Positions 1-11,470 of a stretch of 21,229 nt of DNA are shown here, one piece after another; the stretch's first letter is position 1; every line of letters begins with the position of its first letter. The DNA is from Perkinsus olseni (Eukaryota > Perkinsozoa > Perkinsida). The DNA lies in the NCBI GenBank assembly GCA_013115125.1, contig JABANN010000557.1:1-21229 (forward strand). The letters are read 5' to 3'. The translations under genes and the position numbers were made by a program. The notes below the pieces were generated by a model. It was not told where the DNA came from. It ran no database searches and worked only from the letters and a program-made list of their open reading frames with translations.

Positions 1-1789
1 CAAACACGTAGTATGTGCTGAATTAGACTGATTTTTGTGATTTGCATATCGAATTGGAACACCCTGTAGTGGCTGCCTCATTTTTGCATGTGGCGTTTCT
101 ATGCCGAAACAGCGTGCATGACTTATCCCCGGTTGAGCTGATCATATCCTTTACGGTCGGGTCCTCGAGGGATAAGCAGAATAACGCCGACGAGTGTCAA
201 CACTGGGGGTCAGAAAGCATCTTTATCGCTAAATCATGCGCTGCAGAATAGCAGTCCAGTTGTGCAAAGGAGAGCTTTCTCACGACCAGTCGTAGAAGGG
301 TACATCAGTTTGTTAGGTGTTATTCTCTGCCTTTCGACTCTAGTGAGAAAGGCTACAACGGTAGAACTCGCCTGGTAAGAGTACTAGCCCTCAGCGTCGA
401 GACTTGTTGGACTTACGTCTTCAGTTGACGGCGTTGCCACAGCCCTAACCAGCGAGGACACGATCAGGCCAAGCATCGTGCTGTCCTTGTCGAAACATGT
501 GGGGTCTACTCGAATATGATGTTGAACTATGTAGCCCAGAAGCGCTATATGCTCCTGATGATAATGCTTTACGCGAGCGAAGAACCAAAGCAGGAGTTGA
601 AGCAGACACTCCCGGGTTACACGAGTAGCTCCTCGGCAGCGATCTGACATGTGTCGATTACTGAGTAAAATCTTGAGGACTGCGTCTCGGTCCCTGGGAG
701 GCGAGTCTGGCGAGCACCAGCTGGCGATGATGTGCTGCAGCTCTTCAACTGCCAACGAGCGTGTAGAGGACGAGTCTGATGAAGACCCATGGTGGCCCTA
801 TCGCAAGCCCTTCTCAGTTCACCTAGTCGTTCCATGCTTCGGAGGGTGGCTTTTTGAATCTGATTTTCCCTTCGCCGTCTCTCGAGACCGATGCTGGAAT
901 GGTAGTTGTCATGTGACTGGAGCCGACGAACTCTCGGAAGACTCGCGGTGTCTCCGGTAGAGTCTCTGAGAGGTCGTGGATGGGTCAGAGAGTATACAGT
1001 GATCCACTTCTCGCGAGCCTCAGAATCGATTCTGGAGTTGCACGACGGCAGACCAACCTCCCTTGCTGTGCCGAGTCTCCCTAAGCGGGCTAATGCCGTT
1101 AGCCGCGATCAATCACGTACGGGTGTTCCTGAACCCTACCCAAAGTTGTTGTTTCTGGTTGTCACCAAGGGCGATACTCCGAACTGTCGTCTAACTCTCG
1201 GGGACATCCTATTGGTCCTTGGGGTCGGAGATAATGAGTTTGATGGTGATGACATCACAGACGATAAAAATAGACCGAGACCACACCTGGCGCGAGTGAT
1301 TCGAGGCCTTTCCCGATGCAACCTAGCGGCTACGGAAGGCCTCATCGCTGAAGTCGTGGTGACTTTCGCATGAGAGATTGTTTTATCCTCCTGAAGATCA
1401 GCGAGTAGGCGGCACCGGTCCGTTCGCAATATGATAGAGTCTCCTTCCTACAAAATCATACCATAACATCCGCGACTCCTGACGAGCCCCGAGACGAGGT
1501 AGACCGAATAATCAAGGCAAACGTCGACTGTGGTTCCGACAAAGTCGGTACTCGCCTGGCTCTTTATGATGTGCTCAAATCCCGGCAAGTGCTTCGCCTG
1601 GGGGCTCTCCCTCGTCAGGCTTTAGGGAGGAAAACGCTCTACTCAAAGTCAGACTCCCCCAAACGGTTTTGATAGCTCTGCGAAGCCGTCTATAACATCT
1701 CAAAGCAAAACCTCAATAATGAATGAAGCTGGCACTCAGCCGAAACAACAAGATAGCAGTAGTTCAGAAAAATACTAGTAGCAGGAAAT
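1..1789. other. Left arm with no recognisable gene
   Basis: I recognise no protein family, RNA gene or repeat here. Open frames exist on both strands. On the + strand 906-1373 is open for 155 codons and 1409-1671 is open without an ATG. On the - strand about 617-1111 is open in one frame and about 384-803 in another. The + and - frames overlap and compete. None could be joined into a model with a known domain. The stretch may hold exons of a lineage-specific gene or a decayed gene. Confidence 0.5.
384..755 (-). CDS. Possible exon of an unrecognised protein
   Basis: This frame of 123 codons on the - strand has a protein-like composition: an acidic/serine-rich lead-in, a leucine-rich, probably helical middle (ECLLQLLLWFFARVKHYHQE) and a short Ser/Thr-rich tail. 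The frame stays open upstream to about 803. Beyond that the best coding-looking - strand sequence, to about 1111, is in a different frame. No splice pair of credible size joins the two, so the model is incomplete or broken. I recognise no family. A chance open frame is quite possible. Confidence 0.2.
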   Translation of the reverse strand: MAVEELQHIIASWCSPDSPPRDRDAVLKILLSNRHMSDRCRGATRVTRECLLQLLLWFFARVKHYHQEHIALLGYIVQHHIRVDPTCFDKDSTMLGLIVSSLVRAVATPSTEDVSPTSLDAEG

Positions 1790-3520
<1,731 letters not shown>

Positions 3521-6500
3521 ATGGCGACCTCCCTTTCACGATCCCACAGCTGCTCCTTCAGACAGCAGCAGTACACTTCTTCGTCTCGTCGTGTAGCCAG
3601 CAGGAGTATGGCGTCCTCGAGAGGTGGCAGCCCGTCTAGGAGGGGCATGGGGGTCCCTACCACTGGACAGATCATGAAGTACTTGGCCTGTGTTGCTGAT
3701 AGAGAGGTTCAGGTAGTAGGGATGACTAGTATGGATCGTAATAGTGATGTAATTACCTTGTAATTTGCCTTGTCCCGTCGCAATAATGAACTGAAACTTG
3801 TTGGGGTCTCTGCCTAAGGACGCTCGTACCGTTGCGTCTGACGAACTGATAGAATCTCTAAGTAGACGTCTCAGTGGTTGAGAGAACTCTGATGATAAAC
3901 TTGCAGGGAGTGCGCATGGGAGCGCACTTTAAATAGATCCCAGTGGTATCGGTTTGCCAGCGTGCACGTCTCCTGTGTTCGCAGAGTAGAGCGGGGCAAC
4001 GGGTGCTCTTTCGATATATAGAACAGCGTTGACCGCGAGTCAACCTCGTAACGATCTCCGGTAGTAATTGCGAACTTGTAGCAGGCTCCTCTGCCGTAGG
4101 ACTACTAGTTAATTCAGCTTACTAGGGTTATCACCATAATTTCGGTGCTACAGAGAGTGAGTGTTTTCGAAACCTAATCGTCAACTGGTCGGTTGAGTCC
4201 TCAGTCACCCCTGGGTCGTTTTCAGATTGATATCTTTCGCGAGATGTTGTGCTCATCACCGGACTTCGATCCCTACAAGTTGTTCGCCCACCTTGACACC
4301 GACGCCAAGGGTTCCATCGACTCGACTGACCTCTGGGAGTTCGTCCAAAGGAACGACCCGACCGACTACTTTCCAATCAGCGCCAGTAGTAGCTAAGAGG
4401 CATTTGTAGATTGTTTTGGGACGGGGGCAGGCTATAGCGGGTCTTGCGGATTCTGGAGATGGAGAATCTTTCTCAGCCTCTTCTCACGGATGGAGGACCT
4501 TCTCATCTCTCAGCCACCGAAGGTGGTGGCAAAACATTTTGACAAAAAACGAAGTATAGCGGAGCAAAACTTGGAAGTATTTGAGATTTCCGAGGTCCTT
4601 ATCGAAATCGCGCGGCGGGCGTACAGAGGGTCTTGCGGGATTCTCTCATGGAGAAGTTGGTGGTGAAACGTATTGTCGGAAATTTCGTTTTCCTACCACG
4701 TGGAGTCTGAACTTGAGAAATTTTGGCTGGGATAGGAAAATTTTCGATTCGTCATGGCGGAGTTAGACCGTGGGACTTCGGGACTTCGTTATAGCGAAAA
4801 TCGCCGCAATAAAACAACTGATGAACAAAATTTCCGTGACCATCTCCGCACTGTTTCGTTCAGGTAATGGTATCATCGGTCACTACGACCACAGTGCCCT
4901 TGGGCAGTTGAATTACAGGGATTTCCTTCGCTTGATTCTGCCGTGGCGAAGCTCGGCGGCTATTGAAAAATCTCTAAGTCGGGGAGGCGGAAGTGATTAT
5001 CTCAGCAACGAGACCGTCCGATGTTTCAGCAGGATCTTGACGAAGGAGGTGAGGCTTTCGTATTATGGTAGTGTCGAAAATGTGGGGAAAATGGCGGCAC
5101 GGGGGTTCGAACCTGGGTGGGATAATGCGGCTCGTACGCTCAGAATTTCGTCTTCATTTTTCGTGACACATGGATTGGGATCGTCTTTTTCGTGCTGGGT
5201 TATGGAAGTGTCGAAATAATGTGTTTAGAAAAGTCAGGGCCGGGGTTCGAACCTAGGTGTCATACACCCAACGGTTGTGCATTACCTGGCTCTTGAGAGT
5301 TTCATCGTCGGGGTTGGTTGGGGACTTCTGAATGAGAAGTCGAGGGATATCGCTAGTCGTTCGGGTAGAATTTGTACTGAGAAGGTGGCGCTGGGATTCG
5401 AACCCGGGTGCGATCATGTGAACATGGGCTCAGAGTAGTTGAAGTCAATCCTTCTCAGGCAGAGTACATGCCCGAGCTGAACACGAGGAAGGAGTATCTT
5501 CTGGCCCGATCGGACTTCTCCATCTCAGAGGCCTTTAACCATCTCGACTCATTTCTCAATCTAGGGTAAAGCTTTGGGTGTGCTTTCGGAGGGTCGAGAA
5601 CTGGTCGTAGAGGCTCGGGAATTTAGATCTTCTTTCGGAGTACGTGGAGGTCTAGGTTGGGAGGGATCTACCGGTTTCGGAGAGACGGTTTTGTCATGTT
5701 TGCGAGATTGGCAACGTACTTTCCTGTCATCAGCAGTGACAGATATCACTATAGTTGAACTCATTTATTTATAGTAGATAAGGGACTATGCCGTATTGCG
5801 CGTTGACACTGAGCTTGCTCACTCAAGGTAGCGTATTACAGTTTGGCGGAGTCGAAAGATTCTTGGTAGTGAGCTTGAGTTCTTTCCTGTATTGGTGATT
5901 TTGATAGTAAAAATCTTAATAGTCGGAGTGATGCTACTACTATTGAGATATTCCTTCTCAGGTTCCTCAATGTCTCGTCGATCCGCCAAGCCTTTCTTCG
6001 TTCTGGTGTGAAGTGCCCCGACTGTGAGGCCTGTATTGCTAGGATGGATAGGGACGGTGACTCTAAGGTTAGTGGGGCAGAGTTCTGGAGCGTAGTTGTT
6101 ACTAATGTCGACCTAATTTGTATCTTGTATGATGCGACTTGAGATATTAGCATATCGCAGGGATAAGCTACCAGAAAAGCTACAAACGGGACGTCGCACG
6201 CTTTTGCAAGGCCAAGAGAATGGCGTTGAATTACATTGTGAGTGTAACAGTGGCAGAACTGCGTCACGGCTGAGAGTCTCACGGATAGCTAGCTATCGTC
6301 TATGATCGACCTAAGATATGTTCCAGCTCTCTGTCATATCACGGCATAAACCTAAGATACGGTCGAGATATGTCTATCATAGGACAGGATCGACCTAAGA
6401 TACGTTCAAGCCATCTATCATATCACAGGATCGACCTAAGATACGCCTACAGTTCATTCGCAATCCTGTCCGCCAATATCGTCATCATGTGGGGATCGGC

Positions 6501-8618
6501 GGCGCTGTGGAAATCTCTCCTCGGTAATTTCTGAAAATAATTCAAAAACTCGAAAGTGAAAAAAGTCGTAAAATTCGATCAAGAAAAAATAGATGAATGT
6601 CGAAGTTTGTTGATGATGCTTTTCTGGGTGAATGTTTTTCTCGTCTTCAGGTTACCTATGCTGAGTTCAGAGACCACTTCGTCGTGGCTGGCGTGAGCTC
6701 ACCGGCCTCAAACAGGAGTGGTAGAATAAACTTGGCCTCGCGATCTGTTGAGATGAAGAGCATTTGGAGGGGTCTCGAGGTAACTAGGGGTATCCAAGGT
6801 TGAAGCGAGGGGATTATGGAAAATGTCGGAAGATATTTCAACACTTGCCTCAGGAATCGAGGAAATCGTTCGGCTCGCCCACAGCTCGCAGCTTCAGTGG
6901 CGACACTACGACCAGCTCGAGACGGTCTGTGCGGAAGAAGGGTGGCGACTTCACAACCCCACAAATGCTTTACACCCTGAGAAGTGTCAGAGATCTGGGC
7001 AGGAGGGATAACAAGATCGATAGGGTAGTATCTCTTTAGGCAAGAATAGGGGAATTTCAGTCCGATGTGTGCTGTGTTGTGGGTTTTTCCGCAGTCTGCA
7101 ATTGTGAACCTAAGATTCGTGAATAGTAATGAGATTTGTTCTTCGCACATGGTTTGTCTGGCGATTAACTGCCATAGATGGTTATGGTTGATTGAGGGTA
7201 TCGACGGAAGTGTTGATCGATTTCAAGATTCAAGGATTTCGAAGAAACGGTTATATATTGTTATCCCTATAGGTGTATTTGAATTTTTGACGGTTAAGTT
7301 AAATTTGGCTCAGAGTTGGTGTTGATCGATTCAGGCCCGGAACGACTTCGCCTCGGCTTTCCACGGTTCCTTCGGGAATCTTTGGTCGGAGTTCGACACT
7401 GACGGAAAAGGTTTCGTTAATGCCAGAGATTTGTCACAGGCTCTGGCCCACATCGGCTTCGGGGTAGGTGTTGAAATCGTCACTGCGCCACGAAATTATC
7501 GATGAGCAGATGAGCATCGCGGACTGCCGTGTGGTTCTGAATTATTACAACCCAAACGAAGGGACTTTGAATTTTACGGAGTTTGCGGAGATGGTTTTGC
7601 CGACAGCAGTGGAGGCGAGGAAGGCCGCTGTGATTAGGGAGAAATTTGGTATGGAAAATCCTGAAGGGTGAGTGAACGGCGGGACGGTATTGTCGTGTTG
7701 CTTATTGATGCAATAGCGTTCACTCGGCGCCGGTTCTTTCCGCAGTAACTTCTCTTTACTTCATTCCAGCAGCGGCTTCACGGTTCAGGAAAAAAAGGTT
7801 CAGCGGTTTTCACCTATTCACGGTTGCCTTCCATAGTGAGTACTCTCATCGCTTCATCACGACCAACTATCAACCCCAGCTCTGGTTGAATTTACTAGAC
7901 TTTTCTCTCTGTTGAGAGTTTTCACGAGTTCATTCTGCAAAATCCGATTCACCGCTCAACAATCTTGCGCCAAGGGCGGAGCGATGCGGATTTTGATCGG
8001 TCAGTCGTCGCTACGTCAGGAGACGCTTGACCCTGACTAGCTCCATCAGCCTCGCACAGGCATTGACATTGGTGGAATTGTTTTCAGTCGGGGGTTCTTT
8101 TTACTCGCCGAGCCTTCCTGAGCTTCTCGTTATTGGTATGAGGATTTCTCGCGCGCCACGAAAATATGAACTCGGAGGGAGGTCACTCGCCTTGGTCAGG
8201 TTGCCGGATGTGTGTCTGTTGGAGAGATTCAGCGGTCCGATCGAGAAGCTCTTCGCGGCTTTGTTCGAGGAGGCCTCGGCGGCTCAAGAACTTATCGTCA
8301 ATGAGGACTCTCTGAGGATGTAATATCAAGGAATCTTTGGTTGAAGCTGGTACTTGGCAAGTATCATGCTTCGGTATTGTAGATGAAATCGATCAGCAGG
8401 GCGCGCGCGGTATGAATTATAGTTTTTTCGTTGTCAGTGGGTTCTCGGAGCTGGATACACTGGGCACTGGGGTGATTGATACCTCCGTGCTGCTGTCTGC
8501 TCTTGACAAGAATGGACTGCAAGCGAGCTTGGCCGAGCAGGCGGCGGTACTGCGAAGATTCGACCCGACGGGGACGGGGGTTGTGGGGATGGCTAATTTC
8601 ATGGACCATTTTAGATGA
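3521..8618 (+). CDS. Multi-EF-hand protein, two four-hand modules, 11 exons
   Basis: Probable calcium-binding protein of 505 residues. Exons: 3521-3712, 4226-4385, 4864-5048, 5459-5565, 5962-6067, 6651-6692, 6854-7024, 7335-7463, 7510-7667, 8233-8319, 8438-8618; all junctions are GT-AG and in phase. Residues 1-50 form a Ser/Arg-rich head. Module 1 has EF-like loops near 88-99 (DTDAKGSIDSTD), 126-137, 209-220 and 244-255; the last, DRDGDSKVTYAE, is the only fully canonical loop. A Ser/Arg-rich linker (about 265-300) precedes module 2, with loops near 342-353 (DTDGKGFVNARD), 378-388, 452-463 and 488-499. Most loops lack Glu at position 12, and the loop at 378 is one residue short, so several hands probably do not bind calcium. 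The first ATG is chosen because it opens the Ser/Arg-rich head in frame; an extra 5' exon remains possible. No transmembrane segment or signal peptide is seen. The cellular role is unknown. Confidence 0.82.
4437..4656 (+). repeat. Direct repeat pair in EF-hand intron 2
   Basis: Two imperfect copies of about 30 bases, 4437-4466 and 4626-4656, share GGGTCTTGCGG followed by ATTCT and a TGGAGAA end. Both lie in intron 2 (4386-4863), about 189 bases apart. Confidence 0.5.
5063..5440 (-). repeat. Three tRNA-like repeat units in EF-hand intron 3
   Basis: Intron 3 (5049-5458) holds three cores resembling a tRNA T-arm/B box: GGTTCGAACC at 5104-5113 and 5244-5253, and GGGATTCGAACCC at 5393-5405. The first two also share a preceding block (TTATGG, A or T, AGTGTCGAAA at 5063 and 5200), giving a period of about 137-140 bases. 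The surrounding bases fit the - strand of a tRNA better than the + strand: read that way, each T-stem keeps three to four of five pairs. None folds into a complete cloverleaf by eye, so these look like decayed tRNA-derived repeats rather than tRNA genes. Confidence 0.55.
6304..6446 (+). repeat. Minisatellite of about 40 bases in EF-hand intron 5
   Basis: About 3.4 imperfect units begin at 6304, 6344, 6387 and 6428. Their shared core is GATCGACCTAAGATACG, followed by a variable part ending near CTATCATATCACAG. The second unit is the most diverged. The array lies wholly in intron 5 (6068-6650). Confidence 0.8.
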
Positions 8619-9040
8619 TTATAATAGGGAAATGCTTTCGCAAGGATTTTTGATTCATAAATTTGTGTTGCTCTTTGCTACCGTTCGAACATGTATATGA
8701 AATCAATGTGCTGTTGTCGAGGGTTCCCTTGTTTGGTTCTAGTGTGTTCAATCGCGGAGAGGCAGGCGGGAAGTGGAGACGTGGAGGGTCCGTAAGGGCT
8801 TTGGAGGGTTGGTTCGTGCATTCAGAGCTTCATTCGCGAAATGGAAAAAAGAAGGTTTACATTTCCAATGGTGGCATTTGGGAGAAACAGCACTTCACGT
8901 ATTGAAGGTGAAACTCCAGATGATGATGGTACATGCGCACAGTAGATCGGAAATTTATGTTTTTTGCTTCGCGTGATGGTGGCTATAGATGAATTGGATG
9001 TATGGGGATTTGCGATGAGTTGATACCACTCCTTTCGGAA
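8619..9040. other. Intergenic, EF-hand gene to PPIL3
   Basis: These 422 bases show no coding sequence that I can support. The right end carries one copy of a dispersed motif (TACCACTCCTTTCGGAA, 9024-9040) that abuts the PPIL3 ATG. Terminator and promoter signals were not identifiable by eye. Confidence 0.5.
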
Positions 9041-9317
9041 ATGTCAGTAACTATCAAGACGAATCTGGGGGACATGAAGGCTGAGTTGTTCTGTTCAGAG
9101 GTGATATCGCGATTTACCTACCACTCCTTTCGCAATTCGTTGTGAGCTAATTGTGGATGGGTCCTGCGTACCACTCCATTCGCAATTCACGTTTCGAGGT
9201 GATACCGGTTGCATTGGTCTTCAGATTGCCGATAATAATAACCTCAAATTCACACATCTTATATGGTTCGGATTCCCATTGTTCTGGGCCCATCGTGCAT
9301 ACCACTCCTTTCTCAAT
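9024..9317 (+). repeat. Four copies of TACCACTCCTTTCGCAAT motif
   Basis: Near-identical 17-20-base copies start at 9024, 9119, 9169 and 9300; the best match is TACCACTCCTTTCGCAATTC. The first ends exactly at the PPIL3 ATG and the other three are in intron 1. A reverse-complement copy sits in intron 4 at about 10219-10236. The function is unknown. Confidence 0.75.
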
Positions 9318-11353
9318 GTACGGAGAATCCCCTCCCCTTCTCCTCGAGTTGAAGTCGATTCGCGTATTGGATTTTCGTCAGGTTCCAAATGCGTCGAAAA
9401 ATTTCCTCGCGCTGGCGGCCTCCGGGTATTACGATGGTTCCAAATTCCATCGTCTAATGCCTGGATTTATGGTCCAGGTAGTAACGGGTGGGAGGAGTAT
9501 CTTGAGGTTACGCATGTTGCGTATCCAGAAGGTCGGAATGTGGATACTGAGGTCTCATCTAGTGTTTGTTATCGGGAAAATTGTGTTACGTCAAAATGTG
9601 TCTGCAAGATGATGAGCGTGGCGACTCATACCGCGAAATGACTCGGTGACAAGTCTAGATCGGACTCTTGAATTACCATATAACCAGAAACGGCAATTTT
9701 ATTCAAATTTCTAATGGTTCACACGACAATCAAAGTTCATACCAACAATTGTTGGAATCAGTGGGGCGCACCAATGGGGGATTATTCTGTTGAGGAGTGA
9801 AGGGATTGTGACTCCGAGATTTTATTGGATGAGGTGGTCTTTTTGAAAAGTACATTTCTGATATCATTTCTTGTCTCGGGACATCGTCATCGTTGTGTAG
9901 GGAGGGGACCCCACCGGGACAGGGAAGGGAGGAGAGAATTGGGAAGGCGGCAAACAGGCAGACGAGTTCGTATCATCGGTCAAGCACGATCGACGAGGGA
10001 TATTGAGTTTCGCTAATAATGGTACGTCGGGTTGGATTTTGCGGCGGTTTTTTAAGCGGGAAATTTATTTTTTTCTGTGAATTGAAGGATATTTTTGTGG
10101 CGCGTGACGCTTTGCTGATTGTGGTGGATGTGTCAGGGCCGAATACGATTGGATCGCAGTTCTTCATCACATTTGGGAGGCAACCACATCTCAATGGAGT
10201 GTAGTGTTGGTGGGAGGATTTGGGAAAGGAGTGGTATTGCTTCGGACGCGATTAACGTGAATAATTGAGAATAATTGATCTTTTTGCGCGTGGAAAAATT
10301 GAAGTGTTCATGGGAAATGGTGAGGGGAGGTTTGTATAGAAGCGCTGGCCGGGACACGATCGAGAAGGGAGGGCGAAGTGACTGGTGGGCTAGCGCTTGA
10401 AACCCGAGTGCGGTTTTGATGATTTTTGTGAGAGCAAATATTGAAAATATTTCAATCATTTTGAATAGTAATTTGTTGAAATAATCTGTCAAATAGTTAG
10501 TAATTGGTAGAATTTGTGATTACTTGAAAAATATCGAAAATTATTTTACAGTAACTGACCTGCTTTTTACGGTTTTTTTGGGGGGGGGGGGGTTCCGTAG
10601 ACCGACGGAACTGAGGGGATATACATGTGGGGAGTGTTTGAGTAGACATGATATTGTCTGCTTGTTGTGTGCAGCGAGAAGTTCTCGGATCACACGTTTC
10701 TCACCTGGCGAATTTGAATGTCGCGATGAAAAACTCCACTCTCTTATCTTCTTCACAAGAGTTAATGATTATTGTTTATGAATAATTGATGCACGTAAGC
10801 GTTTCGGTGGGAGAGCACGCCTCAGGTACACGGTGTTTGGCAGGCTGATCGACGGGATGGACACTTTGATGAAAATCGAGCAAGTGCCGGTGGGAAAGAA
10901 GCACAGGCCCACCCAGGATATTGTAATAGAGGAGAGGGGGATGCAGTTATCATGCTAGGATGGAACGGCTATCATATTAGGATAGTATGATGCTATCATG
11001 CTATCAGGATGTTATCATGCAGTTTGGAACGGTATGTATAACAGAGCAATAGCAGTATGCGAATGATACTACAATTGAAGGGGAGGGGAGAGCATCATTG
11101 GGGTTATTTGATTTAGTTTTATCATGCAGTGTGAAACGGCATGTATAACAGGGCAATAGCAGTATGCGAATGGTACTACATTTGAAGGGGAGGGGAGAGC
11201 AATGAGAAATTTTGTATTTTGCTGCGCGGGTTGGGTCTGGCGTTACGTGTGGATCGATTGCTACGTGAGAGAATGTGTGATGGTTATTTTCAGGTGATCG
11301 AGGAGATCGTCATCCACGCGAATCCGATAGCTGACCAGGAGGCCGGCGCGTAA
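9041..11353 (+). CDS. PPIL3: PPIL3-type spliceosomal cyclophilin (peptidyl-prolyl isomerase), 6 exons
   Basis: Peptidyl-prolyl cis-trans isomerase-like protein of 165 residues; human PPIL3 is 161. Exons: 9041-9100, 9382-9477, 9901-10021, 10137-10200, 10826-10922, 11294-11353, all GT-AG and in phase. The start [18 protein letters not shown] matches the single-domain nuclear PPIL family, as does the end [13 protein letters not shown]. Catalytic-core motifs are visible: FHR (42-44), [16 protein letters not shown] (48-63), QFFIT (100-104) and QPHLNG. The tail IVIHANP favours PPIL3 over other cyclophilins. In humans PPIL3 is found in spliceosomes, so a nuclear pre-mRNA splicing role is inferred. 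An oddity is [11 protein letters not shown], where the family usually has NGPNTNGSQFF. The next gene, 117 bases downstream, also encodes a splicing-factor-like protein. Confidence 0.93.
10573..10592 (+). repeat. T7-G13 homopolymer run
   Basis: Seven T followed by 13 G occur in PPIL3 intron 4 (10201-10825). The length is likely variable between individuals and prone to sequencing error. Confidence 0.9.
11012..11201 (+). repeat. 83-base direct repeat pair in PPIL3 intron 5
   Basis: Two copies of 83 bases (11012-11094 and 11119-11201) differ at only a few positions and lie 107 bases apart start to start. Both begin TTATCATGCAG and end GGGGAGGGGAGAGCA. Just upstream (10951-11020) are several shorter ATCATGCTA/GGATAGTATGATG units, so the intron looks built by local duplication. 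Confidence 0.85.
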
Positions 11354-11470
11354 CACTGATTCTAACGTTTCGATCCGACAGGAGTGTTTTGCATTTTTAG
11401 TGCTTAATTTTTTTGAGTGATTTTCTTACTGGCTCGGGGTATCTAGGCATTCTCAGCGTTGTTTTGTCCG
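11354..11470 (+). promoter_or_regulatory. Short PPIL3-SNIP1 spacer with 3' splice-like acceptors
   Basis: Only 117 bases separate the PPIL3 stop from the SNIP1 ATG. The spacer has a T-rich stretch and then ATCTAG and CATTCTCAG (AG at 11455-11456), 15 bases before the ATG. This would suit a spliced-leader trans-splicing acceptor. That use is inferred from the probable lineage, not shown by the sequence. Confidence 0.35.

Noticed and set aside
5063-5440. Functional tRNA genes in EF-hand intron 3
   Set aside because: Only T-arm-like cores are present; acceptor and anticodon stems do not pair.
6068-6117. Reading straight on from DGDSK into VSGAEFWSV in EF-hand exon 5
   Set aside because: It looks like an EF-hand end, but GTTAGT at 6068 is a good donor, and joining to VTYAEFRDHF at 6651 gives a better hand and keeps phase.
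5836-6282. 148-codon open frame on the - strand
   Set aside because: It overlaps EF-hand exon 5 (5962-6067), which encodes a canonical hand on the + strand; the - strand reading is a shadow plus intron.
6656-7150. 164-codon open frame on the - strand
   Set aside because: It lies opposite EF-hand exons 6-7 and intervening introns, and shows no domain.
9151-9641. Two overlapping 153-162-codon + frames around PPIL3 exon 2
   Set aside because: Only 9382-9477 is coding by family match; the rest is introns 1 and 2 and includes the repeated TACCACTCC motif.
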